Counted from the stretch's first letter, positions 20,529-30,683 are shown. The stretch is 64,000 nucleotides of DNA from Kluyvera genomosp. 3 (GCA_002211745.1 CP022114.1:2016645-2080644), one strand, 5' to 3'. Program-made: numbers and translations. The notes: generated by a model from the letters alone, not told the origin.

Positions 20529-22527
20529 TTTTGGGGTACCAGTACGAAGAGAATGCGGGCCGAATACGAGCCATGTTGGGCTGGTTTTCGATGAAATCGT
20601 CGGATAGTAGCCGTAGTTTTTCACACCGTTGAGCTGGAGCACCTGCATCCACTCCACCAACTGAGCGTCGGGACAGCATTTTGCGCCCGGTGATTCCAGT
20701 CTTTGGCCTGAAGCTCGAAAATCGTTTTGCTTAACGCGCCGGGACGAGCCGCCACCGCGCGTACCAGCTGAACCAGCCAGTCATCGGCTTGCGCAGGGCA
20801 ACGGATTCCATCAACGGCATGGCCATTGGCACCGTCCAGTCATAGGCGGCCAGAAAATCGTCGAGATTCTGCGCAAACCAGGCCTCGCTCTCCGGCTCCA
20901 GCAGAGGGAGGGCGAAAATATTGCGTGCGGTTTTGACCTGGGGCCACGAATACGCCGGGTGGCCTGGCTTAATTGACGGGTGAACGTCACGAGTGTCTGG
21001 CTCTTGAAACGCGTCCATGCCGACGCTCGGTAGGGTGGCGTGCCATGTCGGCGATGCTGTAGGAGGAACCGGACTGTTGCCACGCGCTAATGGCCGCCGG
21101 GCCGCATCCTCAAAATCGCTAAGCACGGCATCATCGTGAAATAAAATGCCGTTGAATGGGGCATAGCGGGCGAGATCTTCATAGAGATCCGTTATCTGAC
21201 GACGCGCCTGCGGGCTCCACGGTGACAGTCTGATGTAGGGCTCGGTGGCGGTCAGCGTACGCCCGGTTTGTGGATCCCAGCGTTGTACGCGGGAAGGGAG
21301 GGGCGAGGTCGAATGCCAGCACTGGCATCCAGGCATAAACCTTAACTCTGGCGCGGGTCTGCAGCTGCCAGGAGACGAAGTTAAACAGATCGGCGCGTAC
21401 GGGGAGCCAGCGATTGGGGAAATAGAGCGCTTTAATGTTGCCGTCGCCCTGTGGGTCGGAAAACGCCTGTAGAAAGACATGGCTGATCTTCATGTCGTAG
21501 ACCCGCTGCACCAGCTTGTCGATATTACGGGTCTGCTGGGCGACATCCGGGTCGTAGAGATAGTCGAGATCAACATGCATCACACGCACGACTTCCGGTT
21601 CCTGCACCTGCGTCACCATGCTGGCGAAGGCTTTTAGCGAAGGGTTTCCAGAAATGAGCAGGCGAGGGATATTTTCAATGTCGCTGGCATCGCCCAGACC
21701 ATCGGCCAGCGTAAAGGCTAATTGATAACCGTGCTTTTTGGCGATGGCAAGCGTCGCTCCGTTGGCTTCTCCATAGGGCCAAACCCAGGCGCGTGGCGGT
21801 TTCCCCGTTACTTCACCGATTTTCGCGGTCACTTTACGCACGTCTTCACTAATGCGCTGGGTGAACTGCTGGTCCGTTTCATAACGGCCGCTTTGCCGAT
21901 CGTAGAACCGATTGGCGACCGCCGGTTCGAGGCTACCTTGTGGGTTGGCCGGAATGCCATAGTGTGAGGCCCAGGTATGGGCTCCCACTTCCACCAACGG
22001 CGAACGGCTGACCTCTCTCACCATCTGCCAGGTGGCAAAACGTTCACGTGGCGTCATCAAGCCGCCAAAATTGACGGTCTGTCCGGCGGGCGTATCGACC
22101 CAACTGCCGACCGGCGCCCACAGCGCGGGACATTCCAGGCTTTCAGCAGCGGCCAGACACGGGTATAAAAGCTGCTGTAGCCATCGTCGAAACTTAGCAA
22201 AAATGCCTTTGGCGGCAGCGTCTTACGCGATTGATGCGCATCAATAATATCCTGTACGCTGATGGCGTGATAGCCGTTGTGCAGTAGCCAGCTAATCTGT
22301 TCGTTGAGCGCGCTGGTGCGTACGGTCAGGTAGCGCTGGTCGGCGATATCATCTTCAACGTCGTGATAACCCAGCACCAGAAAGTGGTTTTTTGGCCACG
22401 GTTGGCTGGCAACTAGCGGCGCGCGATCCTGCGGGGCAATAAAGGGCATTGCTTTGGCATAAGCGACTGCGCTCATGCACAGCCAGCCTATCGTAACCAG
22501 GCTGATACGGAGACGTGTGTTCAGCAT
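20521..22527 (-). CDS. pgaB: Poly-GlcNAc deacetylase / glycoside hydrolase PgaB, heavily frameshifted
   Basis: Two-domain periplasmic protein: an N-terminal NodB-type deacetylase ([36 protein letters not shown]) and a C-terminal glycoside hydrolase domain ([35 protein letters not shown]). It partly deacetylates PNAG for export. I count nine missing G/C bases; restored length is 671 aa (E. coli 672), ending SSYWYPKND. Start at 22527 has AAGGA at a good distance. E. coli PgaB is an outer-membrane lipoprotein; here I see no clear lipobox, the leader ending AVAYAKAM instead. Confidence 0.93.
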
Positions 22528-22535
22528 AATCATCC

Positions 22536-24979
22536 TTAAAACCGTAAAGTGGCATCAAAGGTGACGGCGAGATTGCTTTCGCGTTTGCCGTCGTAAGGGC
22601 GCTTATCCCAATTAAGCATCAGCCCGGTATCAAGGACGTTGTTCCACTGAACGCGTTGCCCGTAACCTAAGAGGGTGATAGCGCCTGGGGACCGTTGTTT
22701 CTGCCAGTAGACGCCGCCACCGGCGACGATCTGTTGGCTCCAGAGCGTGTCGTAGTGTCGGTACATCTGGTGGTCGACGGTCAATGAAGCCGCCGCGGAG
22801 AGATCCCGCGCCGGGTTGTAATACTGGGTGTCAGCGAGGCTGTTGGCGCTTGCGGAGATTTCCGGGCCAAGGGTGAGCGTCATTGATGGTCTCTGCCACA
22901 GACGTTCCTGGCCGGTTACGCTGTATTCCTGCCGGCGGTTACCGTCAGAAAAATCGCTGGCTGCGGCACTGAGGCGGTAGTCGCGCCGTTCATTCTGATA
23001 CCAATGTACTGAAGCCTCTGCGCGGTTGGCGCTGATCCCATTACGCAGCGCTCGTAAGGGCGTGGTGCGGGAGATTCGCTCTATTTCGCCGCCAAACTGC
23101 CAGCGGTCAACTGGTCGATATTTTGCAGCGATGCGTGCGCCCGGCTTGCTGGTGCCGTGATAGTGATTGCTGGACAGTTCGGCCTCGCCCCAAAAATCAC
23201 GTGGTCGCCACTCCAGACCGCCGAAGAGATGACGCGCGGAGCCTTTGCCCTCATCAAAATGGCCCTGTGCAAAGCGGGTACCGGCAAATACGCGCCAGTT
23301 GTCCGCCAGCGGGGAGAGTAGAGCGTGGCATCCCAGGAAAGATCGTGCGTGCCGCTGATGGGGTTGTCGGAATACAGTCCCTTACCAGCGTTAATGCGTA
23401 ACTCTGAAAAATGCTGAATGTCGCGCAGCCTGGCCAGCTTCTGCGCGCTGCGATCCTTAGGCCTGCGAGCGATGATATCGTCAGTCAGTACATCCAACTG
23501 ATGCCATTCATGAAGATCCATGGCGACGTAGGCCTGCTGGCTTTCCAGTTCGATATTTGCAGGTTCCAGCGCCTCTGCCATTTTGAGCTTACGTTCCGCC
23601 GCTCTGGGCTGGCCGCGAGCCTGCAGCACCGTGGCGTAATCGATTTGTAGCCCTTGATTGCCCGGCGCGGAGTCAGCCAACTGGCGGGAAAGTGCCTGCG
23701 CCTGTGGTAACGCGTTACTCTGCGCGAGGTACTGCACGTAGAGCGATTGTCCGGTCAGCCAGCGATCGTTAGGCTGGGCGATGGGATCGCCATAATCGTA
23801 CCGGGCCCAGGGCGTATTCTGCATCATCCGGGCAACGTATTGCCTGGCGGCCTGGTATTGACCGGTATCCAGCAGGGCGAAAAATAATGCGTTCTGGTCA
23901 TCATCAGCGTCCGGTACATAGCCGGATGCTCGGCGAGGAGCGTCTGGGCGCCGGTAACGTTTTCTTGTTCCAGATAGGCTGAAATAACCCAGCCGATAGC
24001 CCAGTCGGGCACAGTTTGCTTTGCGGCGAGTAGCGTCTGGTATTCACGAGTCACCGACGAATAGTCGGCGTTGGCATAGAAGGCGCCAAGTCTGTCGAGA
24101 CGGGCGCGTATCACATCCTGCTGCGCAGCGGGATCGTCTTTCCAGCGCGTTAACATCACGTCGTAGCGGCTGAGCGCCAACTGAGCCAGAAAGAAGCGTT
24201 CTTGTTCGGTGCGGTCGGTAGGGCTGCAAGGCGCACGATTTCTGCCGTCGCATTGAGATCCAACTGCCGACGCTGCTCGGGCGTGAGTGTCGCTGACGAC
24301 GCGTGTGCTTGCGCTGGCGTAGCAACTCGGCTATCGCTCAGGGCTGCAACCCACTCGCTGAGCATCGCGCTATCGTGTGGGTCATGGACGAGCGCGAGGG
24401 TATCGTTTAATAACCGATCCCAGTTTTTCCCTTGCTGTTGATACACATAGGCCAGCGTTTGCAGATGGGCAGGGTATGTCGTTCGGTGAGCAAGCGCTGC
24501 GCCTCTTTCAACGCCGCAGAGTCCTGACGCGCGTCGGCCAGAGTTTTAATGTAGCCGATACGATAGTCATCATTATCGGGCGCCAGCATAAGCGCCTGTT
24601 GCCAAAGCGATAGGGCTGTTTGCCACTGTTGCAGATTTCGCGCGGACTGAGCGGCTGCAGCGACCCCTCGTGGCGGAATCGGCATATATACCTGATAGCG
24701 TTGCCAAATCTGAATAACGTCACGATCGCGCCCGGCCCACGATGCCACCTGTAGCCAGTCCGCGACCTGCCCGGCATTTAAGGCATTATGCTGCTGATAG
24801 CGTTCAACATAGATAAGAAACGCGGAGTAATTACCGCTCCGGGCTTGCTCAATCTGTTGTTCATATATGGATTGAGCGCCCTGCACCAGGCCCGGAATCA
24901 GTAATATCAGGCTAAATGAAAGCGATAATTTGGAGTTGCGATAATAGCGTGTTTTATTGTGATGAGACGAGCTATCCAT
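22536..24979 (-). CDS. pgaA: Poly-GlcNAc outer-membrane porin PgaA, frameshifted
   Basis: Exports deacetylated PNAG: N-terminal TPR superhelix in the periplasm and a C-terminal 16-strand barrel. Signal peptide ends near LVQG/AQS. TPR-type repeats are visible (NLQQWQTALSLWQQALMLAP, ARGQPRAAERKLKMAEALEP); the barrel ends in the outer-membrane signature AVTFDATLRF with terminal Phe. Four missing bases (near 24465, 24220, 23910, 23325); restored length is 815 aa (E. coli 807). First gene of pgaABCD, with 615 bp of upstream spacer. Confidence 0.93.
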
Positions 24980-25594
24980 ATCTATTTACCATAACTGTAT
25001 CCAGAGTTCGTGACAAAACATGGCCGCCTTTCAATCCTGAATCAGGGAAAGGTAATAATTGCGCGAAGCAGATTGTTCTTTTGGTCTGTCTAACTTACTT
25101 TTAGGTAATAAAGCATTTCCTCAAACGGAGTTGTATGACCGCTAATATACACCGGATGTGATTGTCGATAAATATACCGAAAATGGCCTCTATGTTTTAG
25201 GATTTATCTGTAGATAAATGAAAAAATAGGGTTTTCTGATTGTTTGGTTTTGATTTTAAATTATTGATAATGATCTATTTTGTTGTATTTCATGTGGTTA
25301 TGAATTAAGGGCGAGGCTCAATAGGTTGTGGCATGAAATGGCTTGTGAACAGGCAATATTTAGGACGTTTTATGACAAAAAATCTTAATCTCTTAAACTG
25401 CATCTTTTCTGTGGTTGTTTTTTAATTATAATCACGATGAGTCATTATCATGCCGCCTGTTGTGATGGCGTGATATGGCGGGCAGAGAGGTAATCAAATC
25501 AACATAGTTTGTCACCATTATAATAAGCCATGCAATGGAGGTTGTCTTTTCTCCTGAAAGGATGTTCCTGCTTTAAATGTATAAGGGATGATTT
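24980..25594. promoter_or_regulatory. Divergent pgaA / luxR-type regulator control region
   Basis: 615 bp, clearly more AT-rich than the genes. The pgaA start has no good Shine-Dalgarno sequence but GGA motifs lie just upstream (AGGATT, TGGATAC) and at the start (TGGATAG), the kind of site CsrA uses to block the E. coli pgaA leader. AAGGGA precedes the GTG of the regulator. No small ORF or sRNA recognised. Confidence 0.5.
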
Positions 25595-26175
25595 GTGGCA
25601 ACATCTATACTTTTAGTAACGCAAGACAGCTACCTCGTCAGAGGCATTGAACTGTTATTCCCGGATATTATTCAGTTAGATTCGATTGATCGTAAGGTGT
25701 TTGATGGCAGCGCCGACGAATATTCTGTATTGATTGATAGTCGCTCACCGCTTCATTGTTATGACTATCTGATACTGGATGCGTCGCAATCGAAAAAACC
25801 GGTCTCCTGTATCATGCTGGATATGCGCTATCGTGAAGCTGAAATGCTGAACATGAAGTTGTTTTTACGCAACCTGCTTGAGCCGACGGATATTACGGCA
25901 TTATTTACGCTGCTGTTGAACATGAAAAGCCGTCGCTTAACGTCGGTCTGGCTGGAAAATCTTGTTCTCAGTGACGCTGAGCGGCTGATGCTACATCTGT
26001 TGATGACGGGCATGACCATGGAAGAGGTGGCCGACATGTTGAATATGTCAGTGAGGGGCTTTATCGACAACGAACCGAACTGGCCGAACGTCTTGGCGTG
26101 GAGAATTTTAATGAGGCTTGCTTGTTTATCTTCAAAAATAATCTGCTGGAGTTGCCCGGCGATACCGCGGGTTAG
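25595..26175 (+). CDS. LuxR-family (RcsA/BglJ-like) transcription regulator, one frameshift
   Basis: N-terminal receiver-like part (MATSILLVTQDSYLVRGIEL) with only one of the usual two acidic-pocket residues, then a C-terminal LuxR helix-turn-helix: LVLSDAERLMLHLLMTGMTM, EEVADMLNMSVRGLYRQRTE. A G is missing from a G run near 26053; restored length is 193 aa, ending LLELPGDTAG. GTG start with AAGGGA at a good distance. It is divergent from pgaABCD, where E. coli has the diguanylate cyclase gene dgcT, so a role in controlling pga is likely but unproven. Atypical receivers of this kind usually work without phosphorylation. Confidence 0.8.
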
Positions 26176-26204
26176 ACAACCGGCGGGTATCGTCAGAGGA
26201 GGGC

Positions 26205-27578
26205 TTAACTTTGCGCGCGCGGCTGCGTTACCCGCAGGCCGCTAAAGAGCGTGGCGACGACGGCGAGCGTACCTGCCAACAGTAGGGACACGTGCGTGCC
26301 GCCATTGCCAAAGAGATTAAACATCAGCGCAACCAGCGCCGCGCCGGTGCTCTGTCCAAGAAGGCGCGCCGTGCCGAGCATGCCGCTGGCACCGCCGCTG
26401 CGGTTACGCGGAGCGGAGGCAATTATTGTGTGGTTGTTGGGCGACTGGAACAGCCCAAAACCGGCGCCGCACAGCAACATGCGCCAGATAATATCCAGGT
26501 CGCTCGGTGAGGTGGGCAGCATCGCCATAGCAAACAGTCCGCAGGCCATAATCCCCATGCCCAGCGCGCCGAGTAGACCGGCGTGAACCCGTTCAATCAA
26601 ATAGCCAGCCAGCGGCGCCATCACCATGGTTGCCAGCGGCCATGGCGTCAGCAATAGGCCGGTCTCAACTTCGCTACGGCCAACCATCGTTTGCAAGAAG
26701 AAGGGCAGTGACACCATGGCCAGCATTTGCGCGCAGAATGAGCAGATGGAAGTGCAAATGGACAACGAAAACAGCGGGATACGCAGTAGATCAACCGGCA
26801 GCAGCGGCACCGGCAAACGAAGCTGGCGGCGGACGAAGAAGAAACCAATGACCAGTAGCGCGGCGACTTCAGCCAGCACCAGCTCAATAGACTGTCCTTG
26901 GGCAAAACTGCTCAGTGCCGTGATAAGCAGGCCGAAGGTCAGGGCATTCATCACTGCGCTTGGCAGATCGAAGCGCGTCGACTGGCTGCGCGTGCCATTT
27001 GACGGCAGGAAACGTACGGCCAGCAGCCAGGCGATAACGCCCAGCGGCACGTTGATAAAAAAGAGCCATTGCCAGGTGGCCAGCGAAAGAATGGCCGCGG
27101 CGATAGTCGGGCCGGCCGCTGAGGAGACGGCTACCACAAAGGAGTTAATGCCCATACCGCGTCCGAGCTGGCGTTGCGGGTAAATGAGGCGGATCAGCGC
27201 CGTATTCACGCTCATCAATGCCGCTCCGCCGAAGCCTTGCAGAATACGCGCCAGGGTCAGCATCTCCAGCGAGTTTGAAAAGGCGCAGAACAGCGAAGCG
27301 AGAGTGAAGACCACCAGACCTGCTTTATAGATGCGGTGATAGCCAATCATGTCGCCGAGGAAAGAAAGAGACAGCAGGGAGATGACAATCGCAATCTGGT
27401 AAGCATTAACGATCCAAATAGATGCCGCCGGTGATGCGTGCAAATCGCTGGCGATGGTCGGCAGCGCAACGTTGGCGATCGCGCCGTCGAGAACGGCCAT
27501 GGTAATGCCGATCACAATCGTCAAAATGGCCCCGTACCGCTGTGGCAGTGGCAGGCCATCAATCATGTTTCTAGTCAT
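26205..27578 (-). CDS. yebQ: DHA2-type MFS transporter YebQ
   Basis: 457-aa, about 14-helix major facilitator protein of the drug:H+ antiporter-2 family, same length as E. coli YebQ; substrate unknown. Motif C-like AVSSAAGPTIAAAIL and the motif A-like LGDMIGYHRIYKAG are present. The C-terminus is convergent with the LuxR-type gene, 29 bp apart, marking the right edge of the pga insertion. Intact despite its GC-rich sequence. Confidence 0.93.
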   Translation of the reverse strand: MTRNMIDGLPLPQRYGAILTIVIGITMAVLDGAIANVALPTIASDLHASPAASIWIVNAYQIAIVISLLSLSFLGDMIGYHRIYKAGLVVFTLASLFCAFSNSLEMLTLARILQGFGGAALMSVNTALIRLIYPQRQLGRGMGINSFVVAVSSAAGPTIAAAILSLATWQWLFFINVPLGVIAWLLAVRFLPSNGTRSQSTRFDLPSAVMNALTFGLLITALSSFAQGQSIELVLAEVAALLVIGFFFVRRQLRLPVPLLPVDLLRIPLFSLSICTSICSFCAQMLAMVSLPFFLQTMVGRSEVETGLLLTPWPLATMVMAPLAGYLIERVHAGLLGALGMGIMACGLFAMAMLPTSPSDLDIIWRMLLCGAGFGLFQSPNNHTIIASAPRNRSGGASGMLGTARLLGQSTGAALVALMFNLFGNGGTHVSLLLAGTLAVVATLFSGLRVTQPRAQS

Positions 27579-27754
27579 GTGGGAAGTTGTTTTTGAGGAA
27601 ATTATTAACCAGAGAATGATTCTAGCATTGATTAATCAATTGAATGTCTAAGATTTGTAACCAGGTCACAGAAGTTTCATTGCTACGGAGGCTTTGCGAA
27701 ATTATAATAAAAACCGGTTCTAATATTTATAAAACAGTTGCGATGAGGTGATAA

Positions 27755-28546
27755 ATGTCAGCAGCAGATTTGGACAAGCAGCCAGATTCTGTCTCTTCGG
27801 TACTAAAGGTATTTGGTATCCTGCAGGCGCTTGGCGAAGAACGCGAAATTGGCATTACTGAACTTTCGCAGCGCGTCATGATGTCGAAAAGCACCGTTTA
27901 TCGCTTTTTGCAAACCATGAAGTCTTTGGGTTATGTTGCCCAGGAAGGGGAATCTGAAAAGTATTCGCTGACCCTGAAGCTTTTTGAACTGGGTGCGCGG
28001 GCGTTGCAAAACGTTGACCTGATCCGCAGCGCGGACATCCAGATGCGTGAGCTCTCTCGTCTGACGAAAGAGACCATTCACCTGGGTGCACTGGATGAAG
28101 ACAGCATTGTTTACATCCATAAAATTGACTCCATGTATAACCTGCGTATGTATTCCCGCGTAGGGCGTCGTAACCCGCTGTACAGTACGGCTATTGGTAA
28201 GGTTCTGCTGGCCTGGCGTGATACCGCCGAAGTTCGCCAGATCCTTGAAGGCGTTGAGTATAAGTGCAGTACCGAGCGCACGATTGCCAACACCGATGAG
28301 CTGATCACCGTTCTGGAACAGGTGCGCAAGCAGGGCTACGGCGAAGATAACGAAGAGCAGGAAGAAGGGCTGCGCTGTATCGGCGTGCCGGTGTTTGACC
28401 GTTTCGGCGTGGTGATCGCCGGTTTGAGTATCTCTTTCCCCACGCTGCGTTTCTCTGAAGAGCGCTTGCATGAGTATGTCGAGATGCTGCATACCGCAGC
28501 GCGTAAAATTTCGGAACAGATGGGCTATAACGACTACCCGTTCTGA
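27755..28546 (+). CDS. kdgR: IclR-family repressor KdgR
   Basis: Repressor of pectin/hexuronate catabolism genes; 2-keto-3-deoxygluconate is the inducer. 263 aa. N-terminal winged helix (GITELSQRVMMSKSTVYRFL), C-terminal IclR effector domain (YKCSTERTIANTDELI, EEGLRCIGVPVFDRFG). GAGGTGA precedes the ATG. Intact, and the natural candidate regulator of the uronate-type cluster at 44-53 kb, although the two are far apart. Confidence 0.97.
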   Translation: MSAADLDKQPDSVSSVLKVFGILQALGEEREIGITELSQRVMMSKSTVYRFLQTMKSLGYVAQEGESEKYSLTLKLFELGARALQNVDLIRSADIQMRELSRLTKETIHLGALDEDSIVYIHKIDSMYNLRMYSRVGRRNPLYSTAIGKVLLAWRDTAEVRQILEGVEYKCSTERTIANTDELITVLEQVRKQGYGEDNEEQEEGLRCIGVPVFDRFGVVIAGLSISFPTLRFSEERLHEYVEMLHTAARKISEQMGYNDYPF

Positions 28547-28560
28547 TCGCGAAATAAAAA

Positions 28561-28588
28561 AGCCCGGTACTACACCGGGCTTTTTTTT
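28561..28588 (+). terminator. Terminator between kdgR and yobH
   Basis: Stem AGCCCGGT/ACCGGGCT, then eight Ts; A5 on the other side allows it to serve yobH too. Confidence 0.92.
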
Positions 28589-28596
28589 GTCTGCCG

Positions 28597-28835
28597 TTAT
28601 CCTTCGTCGACGACGCTGGCCGTTTTACGCAACAGCGGGCAACTGGGTCGCCGACCACGCCGTTATCGCCGTGGAGGTAAAATGCGGTGCTAAATCCCTG
28701 AGCCGTCAGATACTTACATTGTAGCCCAAGACCTCCAGCGGTCTTCTGGCTACCTGCCAGTACACCATAGCCGCTCAGCAGCACACCTATCGCAATGATG
28801 ACCAGGCAAACGATGATCCTGATTAACAGGCGCAT
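28597..28835 (-). CDS. yobH: YobH family protein, one frameshift
   Basis: 79 aa after restoring one C near 28649, the same length as E. coli YobH. N-terminal membrane helix or signal (MRLLIRIIVCLVIIAIGVLL), then GLGLQCKYLTAQGFST and the end CPLLRKTASVVDEG. Two cysteines suggest a disulfide outside the cytoplasm. Function unknown. Divergent from mgrB. Confidence 0.85.
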
Positions 28836-28950
28836 AATAAATCCTCTTCTATTATTTCTCTCATGAATACTACCGTAACGTGATTACGGATTGACACAAG
28901 TCTATGATTCCTAAAAGCACAAGATGCCGTTACAGTTAGCCGCGGTTTAA

Positions 28951-28966
28951 GGTTAGCATGCTAACC
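28951..28966. promoter_or_regulatory. 16-bp perfect palindrome upstream of mgrB
   Basis: GGTTAGCATGCTAACC, 38 bp before the mgrB start and in the yobH-mgrB divergent region. It fits a dimeric regulator site or a short RNA stem; no known regulator assigned. Confidence 0.5.
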
Positions 28967-29003
28967 TGGTTGTATCTGAATAAGAATTCATGCGGAGAGT
29001 GGA

Positions 29004-29147
29004 GTGAAAAAGTTTCGGTGGGTATTACTGATAATCGTGATTGCTGCCTGCCTGCTGCTCTGGACACAAATGATCAACGTGATGTGCGATCAGGATGTTC
29101 AGTTTTTCAGCGGGGTTTGCAGTATTAACCGGTTTATACCCTGGTAA
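29004..29147 (+). CDS. mgrB: PhoQ feedback inhibitor MgrB
   Basis: 47-aa inner-membrane peptide that binds PhoQ and lowers PhoP activity; its loss is a known cause of colistin resistance in Klebsiella. GTG start at 29004 with GGAGAG upstream. Sequence: [20 protein letters not shown], then the periplasmic part with both conserved cysteines ([16 protein letters not shown]) and the end RFIPW. Intact, as expected of a working copy. Confidence 0.96.
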   Translation: MKKFRWVLLIIVIAACLLLWTQMINVMCDQDVQFFSGVCSINRFIPW

Positions 29148-29219
29148 AACATTTTTGCCGGCAGCATTTCCTTCCGTGATGTGAGTGGTAGAATAGATCG
29201 TTCCTTTTGAGGTGGTAAA

Positions 29220-29513
29220 ATGAGTGATCTTGTAAGTTCTGGGGCATTAAATCTGGCATCTCTGGCGTTATCCTTCCTGCTGCTGTTAGTCGGTCTGGTT
29301 CTGTGGTTCTTTGTGAACCGAGCCAGTTCTCGCGTTAACGAGCAAATCGAACTCCTTGAATCGCTGCTCGATCAGCAAAAGCGTCAAAATGCGCTGCTGC
29401 GTCGTTTATGCGAAGCCAATGAGCCAGAGAAAAAGGAAGAAGAGGCGCCGCAGGCAGAAAACGGAAAAGAAGACGACAAAGACGATTTTATTCGCCTGGT
29501 TGCCGAACGATAA
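29220..29513 (+). CDS. yebO: YebO family protein
   Basis: 97 aa: one N-terminal membrane helix (LALSFLLLLVGLVLWFFV), a predicted coiled coil (VNEQIELLESLLDQQKRQNA), an acidic linker and the conserved tail FIRLVAER. E. coli YebO is 95 aa. Good ribosome-binding site GAGGTGG. Function unknown. Intact. Confidence 0.93.
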   Translation: MSDLVSSGALNLASLALSFLLLLVGLVLWFFVNRASSRVNEQIELLESLLDQQKRQNALLRRLCEANEPEKKEEEAPQAENGKEDDKDDFIRLVAER

Positions 29514-29535
29514 TAACTTTATGTGATGACTCCGT

Positions 29536-29554
29536 GCAGCCTGCGTCAGGCTGC
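29536..29554 (+). terminator. Hairpin after yebO
   Basis: Perfect stem GCAGCCTG/CAGGCTGC with a three-base loop 22 bp after yebO, but no T run follows; possible weak terminator. Confidence 0.45.
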
Positions 29555-30269
29555 CGGACCGAATGCTGATGCACTGCCCTGGTGCATATCCGTGTCTTCC
29601 CTGCCAGTCTCTTATCTTTGCGTGCGTTGGTTGCGGTGTTGCGCAAACATCAGTCAGCGTTAGCGTCGATCTTCCATCCCGGTAGATTACATAACAGTAT
29701 GTTATTGTTATTCATGACTCATTGACAGGTATTATTTCTAGTCGAAATATTATCGCTCGTAATAATGTTGTAGCGGTGCTTAATATTCATGCGAATCCGC
29801 TTTGCATAATCCACACCCTAATAGCGAAACGTTTTTATTGCGTTGTTATGAGGCAATGTCACAAAACGATCATTATTTTGGTGCAAAATAACGCGAGCTA
29901 TTAACCGAACCTCTTCGAAGCGCTTCATGTGGTACGAATGGACTTATAACCGGCCATCAAAATGACAGCTGAAAAAGTTATAGTGAAATTAATCTAAAGA
30001 TATAAATTTTTTGCTCATAGTAACGACATTCTGGACGCGGAAAAAAAGTTGGTCTATGTTAAAAATGTCTTACGTTACCGTAAGCTAGGTCACGTTTGCG
30101 GCATGCTGATAGCCGCCCGGCGGCGTTTGCTCTTAGGTGTAAAAGCACCCTTGAGCAAATGATTTGTTGGGATTTGTGCGGCCGATCGAGTCACGTTTAA
30201 AAATGGCTTGCCATTATTTACGTTGTATGTGATAACACGTTTTGGGTTAAACGAGGTACAGTTCTGTTT
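29555..30269. other. Long AT-rich yebO-yobF spacer and yobF leader
   Basis: About 715 bp without a recognised gene. From 29690 to 30080 it is strongly AT-rich. A hairpin TTTGCTC/GAGCAAA with inner GGTG/CACC pairs lies at 30126-30159, inside the likely untranslated leader of yobF-cspC; it may be a structured leader or sRNA. Confidence 0.45.
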
Positions 30270-30440
30270 ATGTATGGCATTATCAGTAAAGAAGTTCTGA
30301 GTAAACACGTTGACGTTGAATACCGCTTCTCTGCCGAACCTTATATTAGTGCCTCATGCAGTCATGTCTCAGTTTTATCTATGAAAACGCCTGCGGGCGC
30401 AGAAAACACTCTAAGGAATTTTGCAAATGGCAAAGATTAA
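30270..30440 (+). CDS. yobF: Small stress protein YobF, C-terminus in doubt
   Basis: [20 protein letters not shown] is close to E. coli YobF (47 aa, induced by heat and other stress, upstream of cspC). After SVLSM the frame runs on to a TAA inside cspC, giving 56 aa. In the +1 frame the text reads LRAQKTL-stop at 30414, matching the E. coli end LRAKKTI. Either one extra base near AAAA at 30383 hides the normal end, or this lineage has a longer YobF overlapping cspC by 14 bp. Confidence 0.8.
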
Positions 30441-30636
30441 AGGTCAAGTTAAGTGGTTCAACGAGTCTAAAGGTTTTGGCTTCATTACTCCGGCTGACGG
30501 CAGCAAAGATGTATTCGTACATTTCTCTGCAATCCAGGGTAACGGCTTCAAAACTCTGGCTGAAGGTCAGAACGTTGAGTTCGAAATTCAGGACGGCCAG
30601 AAAGGCCCAGCGGCTGTTAACGTAACCGCTATCTGA
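30427..30636 (+). CDS. cspC: Cold-shock-domain protein CspC
   Basis: 69-aa constitutive cold-shock-domain RNA chaperone that stabilises rpoS and other mRNAs. RNP1 KGFGFI and RNP2 VFVHFS are present; I see no difference from E. coli CspC. Start at 30427 (MAKIKGQ) has AAGGAA at the right distance; an in-frame codon at 30421 would add two residues only. Co-transcribed with yobF. Intact. Confidence 0.97.
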
Positions 30637-30683
30637 TTCGACACCCACTGATCTTGCGGCGCGCAAGCGCAACATTATCAGAC

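Noticed and set aside
18780-26175. Pga block as a prophage or transposon
   Set aside because: No integrase, transposase, terminal repeat or tRNA target seen at either edge.
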